Shown: piece by piece, positions 46,109 to 53,921 of the stretch
Layout: each line of letters starts with the position of its first letter
How positions within the stretch are numbered: the first letter of the stretch is position 1
Origin: JAVVUJ01 sp964582545
Lineage (GTDB): Bacteria; Bacillota; Clostridia; Peptostreptococcales; Anaerovoracaceae
Direction of reading: 5' to 3'
NCBI GenBank assembly: GCA_964582545.1
Contig: CAZOSB010000001.1
Span: 202,677 to 266,676 of the forward strand
DNA length: 64,000 nt
Notes under the pieces: model-generated
The model's database searches: none
The model's input: the letters and a program-made list of their open reading frames with translations, nothing else
Told to the model about the DNA's origin: nothing
Program-made: the position numbers and the translations under genes

Positions 46109-46282
46109 CTAACAGGTAAAAAGCTTATATCCGCAAAATATCATAAGGCCTCCTAAGATTATGAGCCATACCTTAGATGGTAAGAAAAATGCACATAAAG
46201 TCACAATTCCTATGATTAGAAGAATTAATCCAAAAAGCTCCACCTCACCAGGTCTAACACAACATTTTTTTCTGCATTTCAT
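46109..46282 (-). CDS. Small two-helix membrane protein, Cys-rich N-terminus
   Basis: 57 residues, start ATG at 46282 with AAGGAGACC 5 bases upstream. It begins MKCRKKCC and then has two hydrophobic segments (about 16-34 and 38-54) separated by a short LPSK turn. I do not recognise a named family. It resembles the neighbouring 47-residue protein in pattern (L-x-G-L-x-L-x-I-x-G ... W-x-I-I-L-G), so the two are probably paralogues in one minus-strand unit. Confidence 0.6.
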   Translation of the reverse strand: MKCRKKCCVRPGEVELFGLILLIIGIVTLCAFFLPSKVWLIILGGLMIFCGYKLFTC

Positions 46283-46306
46283 TTTATGGTCTCCTTTTCA
46301 TTGCTT

Positions 46307-46450
46307 TTATCGCGTAAATATATGAAAACATATCAGACAGCACACCAAAAAACCCAGTATTATGTACCAGATTAGTAGGGGGATTGTTTTGATAATCAAT
46401 ATGGAACCGGCAATGGCCAGAACCAATCCTAACAAATTTACTCTCGTCAT
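46307..46450 (-). CDS. Small two-helix membrane protein
   Basis: 47 residues from the ATG at 46450 (AAGGGTG upstream), almost entirely hydrophobic: NLLGLVLAIAGSILII, a short TIPLL turn, then WYIILGFLVCCLICF. A 24-base gap separates it from the next small gene on the same strand, to which it is similar. Function unknown. A 63-residue version starting upstream is possible but has no ribosome binding site. Confidence 0.5.
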   Translation of the reverse strand: MTRVNLLGLVLAIAGSILIIKTIPLLIWYIILGFLVCCLICFHIFTR

Positions 46451-46611
46451 AATCAACACCCTTAACATTATATGAAAATAAAAGGAATAAGTTCTCATTA
46501 AAACTACAAATCTTTGGATTTATGGTGGATACCCATTGCAAAACAGAACATAAAAAGGTAAAATAAAATTGATAAAAATATCCAGTTGTTTTTATAGATA
46601 GGAGTTTACCG

Positions 46612-47004
46612 TTGTTTTATAAAGTTGACACCCCTCGGGGATATATCGGCATGGAAAAAGCCGTAATCGGAAAAATTATTGTGGAAGTGATAGATGGACT
46701 AGGGGGTAGGGCGGTCATTTCTAACAAAAACGGAAAGGTGACGGGTCCCATTGCCAGAATTGGAGGGTTGGAGGATAAAAATCATATAGAGATTACCATG
46801 AACGATCAGAAGAGCATGGATATACGCATCTATGTGGTCATCCGATTTGGATCTAGCATCAGCATGGTGACGGAAACCTTAATTGCGGAAATTAAGAAAC
46901 AGGTGGAATATCATACGGATATAGAGGTCAACAGCGTTGCGGTGATGGTAACGGGCATGATCTCTAAAAATATTTCCAAGAGGAATATAGAGGTCAGAGG
47001 TTAA
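46612..47004 (+). CDS. Asp23/Gls24 family envelope stress protein
   Basis: 130 residues with a TTG start after AGGAG. The family pattern is visible in MEKAVIGKIIVEVIDGLGG, EITMNDQKSMDIRIYVVIRFG and the C-terminal VNSVAVMVTGM. These proteins gather at the membrane and are linked to cell-wall stress. In many Firmicutes this gene (yloU) is followed by a DAK/FakA gene (yloV) before recG; here recG follows after 5 bases and yloV is absent. Confidence 0.85.
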   Translation: MFYKVDTPRGYIGMEKAVIGKIIVEVIDGLGGRAVISNKNGKVTGPIARIGGLEDKNHIEITMNDQKSMDIRIYVVIRFGSSISMVTETLIAEIKKQVEYHTDIEVNSVAVMVTGMISKNISKRNIEVRG

Positions 47005-47009
47005 ACGGA

Positions 47010-49067
47010 ATGGATAATAGGAATCCCATGAGCTTACAGGACAGCACGGATAAAATAAAAGGCGTAGGCGCAAAAAAGGCAACCTATCTGCGTAAATTAC
47101 ATATAGATACGGTGGAAGACTTGCTGCTTCATTACCCGAGGACCTACGAGGATTGGCGCAATATAACGACCATCAGTAAGGTGAAGGACGGAGAAAAGGT
47201 TTTGATTCAGGGCAAGATTGTCCTGATGGTAAAAGGAAAGTATCGGTTCAATAAAAAACAAACCTTAAGGCTTTTGGTGCAGGATTCTTCGGGGGCTATG
47301 GAGGTTGTTTTTTTTAATGCGGCTTATTTAGAAAAAACCTTAAATAAAGGAACAGAATACGTGTTTTATGGAAATATTAGTATAAAATCAGATAAGGTCC
47401 AAATGCTACATCCTGAAATCAGTTCCTTTGAAAAGGTGGGGACGGACGGAATCCTGCCCGTATATGCTTTGACAGCAGGAATCACCCAAAGAGAGCTTCG
47501 TATCTGGCAAAAACAACTTCACCCTTTGTATGCTTTGGTGGTGGATTATCTTCCCGCCATCACCAGAGAGCGGAATAAACTTTGCCCTCTGACTTACGCT
47601 TTGCAAAACATTCACTTTCCCGATTCGGGAACGAGGCTGAAGGAATCAAAATATCGATTGATCTTCGACGAATTTTTTTTATTGCAATGTGGTTTGCAGT
47701 CCTTACGGGTGAGGACAGAGCAGAGTGAAAACGGCATTTCTTTTCGTGGTGATGTGGATTTGAAGGGACTTCTGGATTCCTTTCCGTTTGTATTTACAAA
47801 GGGACAAGCCAGGGTTTTTGATGAAATTTTAACTGATATGACTTCTCAAAACATCATGCATCGTTTGATTCAGGGGGATGTAGGCTCGGGAAAGACGGCC
47901 ATTGCCATCGGGGCGGTTTATGTGGCTGTAAAAAACGGATATCAAGCGGTCATCATGGCACCTACAGAAATTCTGGCAAGACAGCATTTTCAACAGATTT
48001 ATGACCAACTAAAGCCCTTTGGCATAAATACGGGATTTCTTTCGGGAACATTGAAGGCAAAAGAGCGTGCAGCCGTGCTGAAAGAGATCCAATCGGGACA
48101 GGTTCAGGTGGTGGTTGGGACTCATGCGGTGATTCAACCATCTGTGGTCTTTGAAAATTTAGGTCTGGTGGTTACGGATGAGCAACATCGGTTCGGTGTA
48201 GCTCAAAGAGCCGCCTTGTCGGGAAAAGGGAAAAATCCCGACATTTTGGTCATGACAGCAACGCCCATTCCCCGAACGTTGGCGGTGGTGCTTTATGGAG
48301 ATTTGGACATTTCCTATATCGATGAATTACCCCCCGGAAGGCAGGAGATCATTACAAAAAGTATTAGTGATAAAAGCAGGAGCTTGGCTTATGAGTTTGT
48401 AGAAAAAGAAGTCAAAAAAGGAAGGCAAGCTTACATCGTGGCACCGTTAATCGAAGACTCTGAGGAAATCAACGCTCGCTCGGTTACAGGTCTTTTGGAG
48501 GAATTAATAAATCAATATCCGGATTTTACCATAGCGATGCTGCATGGAAATATGAAGCAGCAACAAAAAGATGAAATAATGGAACAATATTATGTAGGAA
48601 AGATTCAAATTCTTGTGGCAACCGTGGTCATCGAAGTTGGCATCAACGTTCCAAATGCCACAGTGATGCTCATAGAAAACTCCGAAAGATTCGGTTTGGC
48701 TCAATTGCATCAGCTGCGAGGACGTGTAGGAAGAGGAAAAGAACAATCCTATTGTATTTTAATAACGGATGAAAATATGGATATAGCCAAAGAAAGGGCT
48801 GAAACAATCGCTGGAACAAGGGACGGACTTATGATTGCAGAAAAGGATCTACAACTTCGAGGACCGGGGGAATTTTTTGGAATCAGACAACATGGACTTC
48901 CGGAGCTAAAACTGGCAGACTTTTCGAAGCACAGAGACATTTTAAAGAAATCCGGAGAAGAAGTGAAGTCTATTTTAGCGGATGACCCTAAGCTGATAAA
49001 GGAAGAAAATCATCTTTTAAGAGAAAAAATCCAGTCCATTTTCAGCAGCGATAAAGCAAATCTATAA
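47010..49067 (+). CDS. recG: ATP-dependent DNA helicase RecG
   Basis: 685 residues. N-terminal wedge/OB domain (KIKGVGAKKATYLRKL, LLLHYPRTYEDW), then helicase domains with Walker A GDVGSGKT (289-296), the DEQH box VVTDEQHRFGVAQR, TATPIPRT and QLRGRVGRG. It remodels stalled replication forks and Holliday junctions. Located right after the Asp23 gene, a conserved neighbourhood with rpmB. Confidence 0.97.
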   Translation: MDNRNPMSLQDSTDKIKGVGAKKATYLRKLHIDTVEDLLLHYPRTYEDWRNITTISKVKDGEKVLIQGKIVLMVKGKYRFNKKQTLRLLVQDSSGAMEVVFFNAAYLEKTLNKGTEYVFYGNISIKSDKVQMLHPEISSFEKVGTDGILPVYALTAGITQRELRIWQKQLHPLYALVVDYLPAITRERNKLCPLTYALQNIHFPDSGTRLKESKYRLIFDEFFLLQCGLQSLRVRTEQSENGISFRGDVDLKGLLDSFPFVFTKGQARVFDEILTDMTSQNIMHRLIQGDVGSGKTAIAIGAVYVAVKNGYQAVIMAPTEILARQHFQQIYDQLKPFGINTGFLSGTLKAKERAAVLKEIQSGQVQVVVGTHAVIQPSVVFENLGLVVTDEQHRFGVAQRAALSGKGKNPDILVMTATPIPRTLAVVLYGDLDISYIDELPPGRQEIITKSISDKSRSLAYEFVEKEVKKGRQAYIVAPLIEDSEEINARSVTGLLEELINQYPDFTIAMLHGNMKQQQKDEIMEQYYVGKIQILVATVVIEVGINVPNATVMLIENSERFGLAQLHQLRGRVGRGKEQSYCILITDENMDIAKERAETIAGTRDGLMIAEKDLQLRGPGEFFGIRQHGLPELKLADFSKHRDILKKSGEEVKSILADDPKLIKEENHLLREKIQSIFSSDKANL

Positions 49068-49256
49068 CCGTATACTAGCGATTCAGAAAAGTTATGCAGA
49101 CTTTATACAGGGAAATTGTCTGTTAAGTTGAAAAATAATCCCTTAAATTTCAACGTTTTTAAGAGTGTTAGAAAATTAAACCAACATATGAAATCTTTTC
49201 TAAGAATATTTAATTTACCAGCGGTCAAAATATTAGCGTGTAGGAGGTGAATTAAA

Positions 49257-49466
49257 ATGACACAAAAGAATTACAAAAACAACTCAAACGATGCTAGCTC
49301 TAAAGCTGCATTAGACAGAATGAAGACTGAAGTTGCTAACGAACTTGGAATCGCTGATTATGACAATCAGGACAAGGGAAATATGACTTCAAAACAGAAT
49401 GGTAACGTTGGTGGCCAGATGACTAAAAGATTAGTTGAACTTGGTCAAGAACAGTTAAGAAAGTAA
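49257..49466 (+). CDS. Small acid-soluble spore protein, alpha/beta type
   Basis: 69 residues. ALDRMKTEVANELGI contains the germination-protease cleavage region, and the second half GNMTSKQNGNVGGQMTKRLVE is the conserved DNA-binding block of alpha/beta SASPs. It coats spore DNA. Strong TAGGAGGTG site and a solid terminator downstream indicate a single-gene unit. A forespore promoter is expected in the 189-base upstream gap; CATATGA near 49186 is a weak -10 candidate. Confidence 0.95.
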   Translation: MTQKNYKNNSNDASSKAALDRMKTEVANELGIADYDNQDKGNMTSKQNGNVGGQMTKRLVELGQEQLRK

Positions 49467-49510
49467 GTTCTGTATTTATTTTATTAACAATTTTTAAAAA
49501 CACAAATAAC

Positions 49511-49554
49511 GTATGCCTATCTTTAAATCTTAGAGATAGGCATATGTTTTTTTT
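49511..49554 (+). terminator. Terminator of the SASP gene
   Basis: TATGCCTATCT (49512-49522) pairs perfectly with AGATAGGCATA (49534-49544), followed by a T8 run. The AT-rich stretch after it (49555-49670) holds nothing I recognise. Confidence 0.9.
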
Positions 49555-49678
49555 GAAAGCTTTTTATATTCTATGATAAATTTAAAAATTATCAATTATG
49601 TTAATTTAAAAATATTTTAATTTTTATTTAATTTATCAAATTTCTTATTATTAAACTTCAAACATTTTTTAAATCACG

Positions 49679-49707
49679 TTGTCATTTTCCATAAATTATG
49701 CGATAAT
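49679..49707 (+). promoter_or_regulatory. Sigma-A promoter of the Fic gene
   Basis: TTGTCA (49679-49684), a 17-base spacer and GATAAT (49702-49707), ending 25 bases before the Fic start. Confidence 0.65.
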
Positions 49708-49731
49708 ATATACGAAAGTGTGGTGATTCAA

Positions 49732-50499
49732 ATGGAACTCGAAAGGCTCCTTGAACGTATAGATGCAAACCGAAAGCTGATAAACGAACGACGTCCCCTG
49801 ACGCCTGAAGAGGTGCGTGAGCTTGACCGATATTACAAAATAGGAACAACCTACTCAAGTAACGCTCTGGAGGGCAATTCTCTCACCTTAACTGAAACGA
49901 AGGTGCTGCTTGAGGACGGTATAACTGTGGGCGGCAAGCCGATTAAGGATTTTTATGAAGCTACAGGCCATGCAAAGGCTTATGACTACATGCTCTCTGC
50001 CGCACGTACTCCTAATCTTATCTATTCCGAGGATATGATATGCAAACTGCACAGTCTGTTTTACAGTGGCATAGACAGTGACCAATCGGGACGATACCGT
50101 GACCATCAAGTGTTTATCACTGGCACGGAATACGTACCGCCCACACCGGAGGATGTCCCCGATCTTATGAAAGCTTTTGTTGATGAGCTAAACGAGAAAA
50201 AGGATAGAATGCACCCGGTGCTGTTTGCGGCGCTTTCGCACAGGCGGCTGGTGGATATTCATCCTTTCATGGATGGTAACGGTAGGGCAGCGCGACTTCT
50301 GATGAACCTTGTTTTTGTGAACAAGGGCTACTGCATTGCATCCATTGCACCGATACTGCGTGTAGATTATGTTTCAACATTGATTGTCGCACAGAATTCT
50401 AAAAGACCAAGTGATGAACCGTTCAACCGTCTGATTGCCGAATGCGAATTGGAAGCACAGCGGGACTACGGGCGTTTGTTCAAAATACCACTTGCTTAA
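49732..50499 (+). CDS. Fic family protein (class II, with N-terminal inhibitory motif)
   Basis: 255 residues from the ATG at 49732, 4 bases after GGTGAT; GTG starts at 49720/49723 are weaker. The catalytic motif HPFMDGNGRAAR begins at His177. The N-terminal SNALEG fits the S/TxxxE(G/N) inhibitory helix, so activity is probably self-restrained. Fic proteins transfer AMP or other nucleotides to target proteins. The gene is visibly richer in G and C than its surroundings, and it is followed by decayed toxin-antitoxin and recombinase fragments, which suggests acquisition. Confidence 0.9.
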   Translation: MELERLLERIDANRKLINERRPLTPEEVRELDRYYKIGTTYSSNALEGNSLTLTETKVLLEDGITVGGKPIKDFYEATGHAKAYDYMLSAARTPNLIYSEDMICKLHSLFYSGIDSDQSGRYRDHQVFITGTEYVPPTPEDVPDLMKAFVDELNEKKDRMHPVLFAALSHRRLVDIHPFMDGNGRAARLLMNLVFVNKGYCIASIAPILRVDYVSTLIVAQNSKRPSDEPFNRLIAECELEAQRDYGRLFKIPLA

Positions 50500-50518
50500 T
50501 CGTGGCTCTTGGCAAGGG

Positions 50519-50605
50519 TCATGTTAGACCCAATTCAGTATACAATCTCTCAAAATCTCGCTTCAAGTCTTCGCCCATACAAATATTTATATTGGTCGGT
50601 TCCAT
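50519..50605 (-). pseudogene. Truncated RelB/DinJ-type antitoxin
   Basis: 28 codons, start ATG at 50605 with GGAGAGTGAG upstream. MEPTNINICMGEDLKRDF matches the ribbon-helix-helix N-terminus of DinJ/RelB antitoxins, then the frame stops after ELGLT, about one third of the normal length. The bases after the stop could encode MT in another frame, hinting at a small frameshift at the break. No partner toxin is next to it. Remnant of a type II toxin-antitoxin module. Confidence 0.55.
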
Positions 50606-50640
50606 GATACTCACTCTCCGTTAATCAGTATTATAATGAA

Positions 50641-50790
50641 ACTAGGTATATGGCTGAAGAGTCATTAGATTTAAGTCAAGATGAAGCATTGGAATGTATT
50701 AAATAGAAAAAAATTAATTTTGAAATTAAAAGAGATTGAAAAAGAAAGGCTTGAAGTAAAGCAACCTGAAATAACTCTATAAAATATTAC
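50641..50790 (+). pseudogene. Duplicated 3' scrap of the HEPN gene
   Basis: The stretch from about 50660 to 50785 matches the last ~125 bases of the intact HEPN gene (51655-51781), including DESLDLSQDEALECI and ERxEVKQPEITL, but with small deletions that break the frame (stop after ECIK). No start or upstream part is present. It is fused downstream to the 3' flank typical of the RTX genes. Confidence 0.75.
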
Positions 50791-50875
50791 AAGGTTAAAA
50801 GATCACACATAAAAACTTTTACAGTAAGGGTATTTAAAGCTCCTTGCTGAATTTATTTATGCATTTATGAAATTT
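50782..50875 (+). repeat. RTX-cassette 3' flank element, copy 1
   Basis: ACAAGGTTAAAAGATCACAC and the following hairpin region (CAGTAAGG ... CCTTGCTG, AATTTATTT) match the 3' flanks at 53548 and 60815. In those two places the element directly follows an RTX gene; here it follows the HEPN scrap. The intact HEPN gene also ends in ACAAGGTTAAAAG. The remaining gap to 50958 is AT-rich with a doubled ACCAAGCTT. Confidence 0.65.
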
Positions 50876-50958
50876 TAAAGTCTATAAAAATTTATAACCT
50901 TAAATTTTTAATATTATTCAAATCGAAATTACAACCAAGCTTATTCCAACCAAGCTTC

Positions 50959-50987
50959 TCGACAAACCGCTAAGAATATGATACAAT
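50959..50987 (+). promoter_or_regulatory. Sigma-A promoter of the MNT-HEPN pair
   Basis: TCGACA (50959-50964), a 17-base spacer and TACAAT (50982-50987), about 60 bases before the nucleotidyltransferase gene. Confidence 0.6.
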
Positions 50988-51045
50988 AATAAAAAGTAGC
51001 GATGAAAATGTATCAGATAAGTCAAGTTAGAGGGGGGGATATTAT

Positions 51046-51369
51046 ATGACAATAGCAAATAAAAAAGTGGAGCCATTAATAAAAGAAATAAAGAACCAAC
51101 TTGTTAAGCAGTTTGATGTTGAAAAGATTATACTGTTTGGTTCTATGGCTAAAGGAGTAATTTCTGAGGTTAGCGATATTGATATTTGTGTAGTTGCAGA
51201 TAGTCAAAACAAAAGAAGCACTTTATCTGATATGTATTGTGCTCTTGACTATAATATACCGATAGATATTTTATTGTATACACCTAAAGAATGGGAGAGA
51301 TGCTCAAAAGATCAAAGTACCCTCGCCTTTGCAATTAATAGTGAGGGAGATTTATTATATGGTAGATAG
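51046..51369 (+). CDS. Minimal nucleotidyltransferase antitoxin (MNT)
   Basis: 107 residues with the GSx10DxD motif of minimal nucleotidyltransferases: Gly32-Ser33 and Asp44-x-Asp46 in FGSMAKGVISEVSDIDICVV. In MNT/HEPN modules this protein neutralises the HEPN toxin, in studied cases by adding AMP to it. GAGGGGGGG site upstream of the ATG. The 3' end overlaps the HEPN gene by 11 bases, so the two are translationally coupled. Confidence 0.9.
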   Translation: MTIANKKVEPLIKEIKNQLVKQFDVEKIILFGSMAKGVISEVSDIDICVVADSQNKRSTLSDMYCALDYNIPIDILLYTPKEWERCSKDQSTLAFAINSEGDLLYGR

Positions 51370-51781
51370 CTTAAAATATATTGAATGGTATCGAAAAGGT
51401 GAGGCAGATCTAAAAGGTGCCGAGATTCTATTTGAATACGGAGGTGACAACGGTATTATTGCTTTTCATTGCCAGCAAGCAATAGAAAAAACCTTAAAAG
51501 GCTTTCTTATTCAGGAAAGTGGAAGACTTAGTAACGGGCATAGTTTATTATTTCTTTTAAAAGAGGCTTCGCAGTTTGAAGAGCAATTTATTCGATTCCG
51601 CAAAGATTGCGCTTTTGTGAATCAATTTTATATTGAAACGAGATATCCGGCTGATGAGTCATTAGATTTAAGTCAAGATGAAGCATTGGAATGTATTAAA
51701 ATAGCAAAAAAATTAATTATAAAAGTAAAAGAGATTGAAAAAGAAAGGTTTGAAGTAAAGCAACCTGAAATAACTCTATAA
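51359..51781 (+). CDS. HEPN domain toxin
   Basis: 140 residues from the ATG at 51359 (GAGGGAG upstream). All-helical HEPN protein with AFHCQQAIEKTLKGFLI typical of MNT-linked HEPN proteins, and RLSNGH (Arg56 to His61), an R-x4-H pair that fits the HEPN RNase signature. FYIETRYPADE is also characteristic. Predicted RNase toxin of a type VII-like toxin-antitoxin pair. Its 3' end exists again as a broken copy about 1 kb upstream. Confidence 0.85.
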   Translation: MVDSLKYIEWYRKGEADLKGAEILFEYGGDNGIIAFHCQQAIEKTLKGFLIQESGRLSNGHSLLFLLKEASQFEEQFIRFRKDCAFVNQFYIETRYPADESLDLSQDEALECIKIAKKLIIKVKEIEKERFEVKQPEITL

Positions 51782-51816
51782 AATAATACAAGGTTAAAAG
51801 TTACGCATAAAAACTA

Positions 51817-51850
51817 AAAGACTACAGTTAGAAGCTGTGGTCTTTTCTTT
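51817..51850 (+). terminator. Terminator of the MNT-HEPN operon
   Basis: AAAGACTACAG (51817-51827) pairs with CTGTGGTCTTT (51835-51845, one wobble), followed by TCTTT. Confidence 0.75.
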
Positions 51851-51978
51851 GCAACAACAGTTGCTATATTTTGCTCCATGATTGATGCTGATATTTAGAT
51901 TCCTCCATTTTTATTTTCGGACAGCGAAAAAGGAAACCGCATATTTCAGCGATTGCCTTTTGTGAGTGGGGTTGAATT

Positions 51979-52155
51979 TTATTGTATGCCATTTTCAAGC
52001 TTTACGACTTTTACTGGCTTGCCGATTGCGGCGAGGAACCATTCCATAGACTCCGCAAGCTCCTTTGAACGCTCCTCAGGTGTCTGCGACAAATGCCGGA
52101 GAGAATTTTCATCTCGAATCTTTCTGATTTCATCCATACATACACTGGTTTTCAT
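51979..52155 (-). CDS. Small hypothetical protein beside the recombinase remnant
   Basis: 58 residues from an ATG at 52155 with a GAGGAGGTGG site just upstream, so it looks like an independent gene. Mostly helical and charged: MDEIRKIRDENSLRHLSQTPEE then WFLAAIGKPVKVVKL. I do not recognise a family. The recombinase remnant runs into it in the same frame, so a longer 101-residue fusion also reads open. It belongs to the accessory/mobile segment by position. Confidence 0.5.
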   Translation of the reverse strand: MKTSVCMDEIRKIRDENSLRHLSQTPEERSKELAESMEWFLAAIGKPVKVVKLENGIQ

Positions 52156-52980
52156 TCGTCCACCTCCTCTATTAGCATTTTCAAAGGCTTCAAGCGAGGA
52201 TTGTAATTTTATGATGGAATGCTCAATTTCCGCTTGTTCCTGCTCGTACTCGGCTGATAAAATCACAAAGCGTTTATCGCTCAATTTACCGGTGACATTA
52301 TTCTCGTAAGTTTCTTTATCAGCATGTTCAGTTCAGTAACACGCTTACGTTTGGTGGCAATCTGTTTCTTGTGCGCCTTTGCCGTTTCCTCTTGCCGAAC
52401 CTCCAATGCTTCACGCACACGCCGGATAAATACGAATTGGCTTCGCCCAACGTATCAACACGTTTGATGGTTTTTCTACATCGCTGTGCCGTTTCCCATG
52501 TTTCGGGGTCTATGACAGCGGCGTGGGTATTCTCAAAAAAATGTTCCTTGCGTGTTCTGCCGTTGACTGTATGTCCCTTGTATTCCGGCTTGCAGATGAT
52601 ACTTGCCACGGTAGAGCCGTTCCATGTGTAGGGAATTTCAAGGTCGCACCGCTTGGCATAACTGCCAATTTCACTCTTTGCCATATATACCGATGTGCGC
52701 AATACCTCGGTGGTCTCGGGGTCGATAATCCATTTGCCTTTGTCCTCGGCTGCACTGGTGTAGCCGTAAATCGGAATGGTTGTCATGCGCCCACCGTCCT
52801 TGGCTTTGCGGCGCATAGCGTCTTGCACCTTGAGTCATACAGATACCACTCGTTTAGGACGTTGAAAAACGAAGTAAATTCATTGCTCTGGCGGTCGTTA
52901 CTGTCATCATCTCGTGATAGCCTTTCATATAAGGCTGTAATCTTCGTATTGTCGGGTATAACCGACTGCCTGTTGTTCAT
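52156..52980 (-). pseudogene. Decayed large serine recombinase
   Basis: Three fragments in different frames on the minus strand make up one recombinase. The N-terminus (52980, TKITALYERLSRDDD) has lost the catalytic-serine region and jumps to EWYLYDSRCK. The middle (about 52828-52340, IYGYTSAAEDKGKWIIDPETTEVL and CKPEYKGHTVNGR) is the recombinase domain with a frame change near TLGEANSYLSGVCVKH. The C-terminal coiled coil (about 52284-52165, LSAEYEQEQAEIEHSI) is cut short. Overall pattern of Tn4451/TndX-like recombinases. Non-functional. Confidence 0.8.
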
Positions 52981-53033
52981 AACGAACCCCTTTCAGGCAA
53001 CCGACCCATTTGCAACATCTTTAGTATACCACA

Positions 53034-53060
53034 AAAAGAGCGGTTTGTCACCGCTCTTTT
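53034..53060. terminator. Perfect bidirectional terminator hairpin
   Basis: AAAAGAGCGGT (53034-53044), loop TTGTC, ACCGCTCTTTT (53050-53060): 11-bp perfect arms with A/T ends usable in both directions. It sits just upstream of the recombinase remnant and next to the junction with the RTX stump, so it probably marks the edge of the former mobile element. Confidence 0.75.
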
Positions 53061-53100
53061 GAAAATTCATAGTTTTGAAATTGTTGATATTATGCCTTTT

Positions 53101-53556
53101 TCTTTCCTTTATGGAGGAGTTGGAAATGACCGACTAGAAGGAGGATTAGGATCCGATACCTACTACTTTAACTTAGGAGATGGAGTGGATACGATCTATG
53201 ATTACGAGTATTCCTATGATAGATACGGAAACTACAAAGGAGGAACAGATAAGCTAATCATTGGAGACATAAACAAAAACTCTCTCATAGCCAGCAGAGA
53301 AGGGGATAACTTGAAACTGTCTGTCCATGGCACTGAGGATGGGGTAGTAATTGACTCTTGGTACAAGGGAAGAGATTATGTGGTGGAACAGATTTATACT
53401 TCTGATGGAGGTATGCTGAGTTATGCACAAGTTGGCCTGCTGATTCAAGCTATGGCATCTTTCACGGCTGATACGGGTATGTCTTGGAATGATGCGCTTT
53501 TGGAAAGACCAGAAGATGTGAACAATATCATTTCCCAATATTGGGTGCAAGGTTAA
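53101..53556 (+). pseudogene. 3' stump of an RTX (haemolysin-type calcium-binding) gene
   Basis: From about 53112 the sequence is nearly identical to the last ~430 bases of the complete RTX gene ending at 60823: YGGVGNDRLEGGLGSDTYYF, the beta domain, and the C-terminus QVGLLIQAMASFTADTG ... SQYWVQG. The 5' part is missing; the reading frame is open from an ATG at 53059, but those first residues derive from the adjacent mobile remnant. The original gene was probably cut by insertion or deletion involving the recombinase element. Confidence 0.85.
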
Positions 53557-53694
53557 AAGATCACACATAAAAGCTTTTCCGTAAGGGGTATTTAAAGCTC
53601 CTTGCTGAATTTATTTATGCACTTATTAAATTCTAAATTCTATAAAATCATTTCATAAAATTCAAATAAATGAACATTTAAAAGCATTTTTCTG

Positions 53695-53723
53695 TTGAAG
53701 AATGTAAATAATTATAATATAAT
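53695..53723 (+). promoter_or_regulatory. Promoter of cassette 1
   Basis: TTGAAG (53695-53700), a 17-base spacer and TATAAT (53718-53723). The first long coding region begins about 350 bases downstream, implying a long 5' leader. The same promoter recurs at 60962-60990. Confidence 0.55.
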
Positions 53724-53858
53724 AAATTTGGCTTAAATTTCTAAACATTCAAAAAATCTTAAACAAATTCATTTTTAGAATTGACTAATCTTAAAGGAAT
53801 CCATATGGGTAAGTAGTTTCGGGGTGCTTTACTCAACAAAACATATTTGGGAGATCAT

Positions 53859-53921
53859 ATGAAAGATAGGTATGTATTAAACCTACATTTTAATAAAAGA
53901 GGGAGTAGCCATAATTGGTGA
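53859..53921 (+). CDS. 20-codon ORF in the cassette leader, copy A
   Basis: ATG preceded by GGGAG encodes a 20-residue peptide starting MKDRYVLNLHF and ending SSHNW. The identical ORF is at 61113-61175. As the whole leader is duplicated, conservation does not prove translation. It could be a leader peptide or part of a structured leader RNA. Confidence 0.25.
   Translation: MKDRYVLNLHFNKRGSSHNW

Noticed and set aside
52371..53062. Plus-strand open frames across the recombinase region
   Set aside because: They run antisense to recognisable recombinase sequence, have no ribosome binding sites and no protein-like features.
53059..53111. Genuine start of an RTX gene at the ATG at 53059
   Set aside because: No ribosome binding site, and the first ~18 residues have no counterpart in the full RTX gene; they come from the mobile-element junction.
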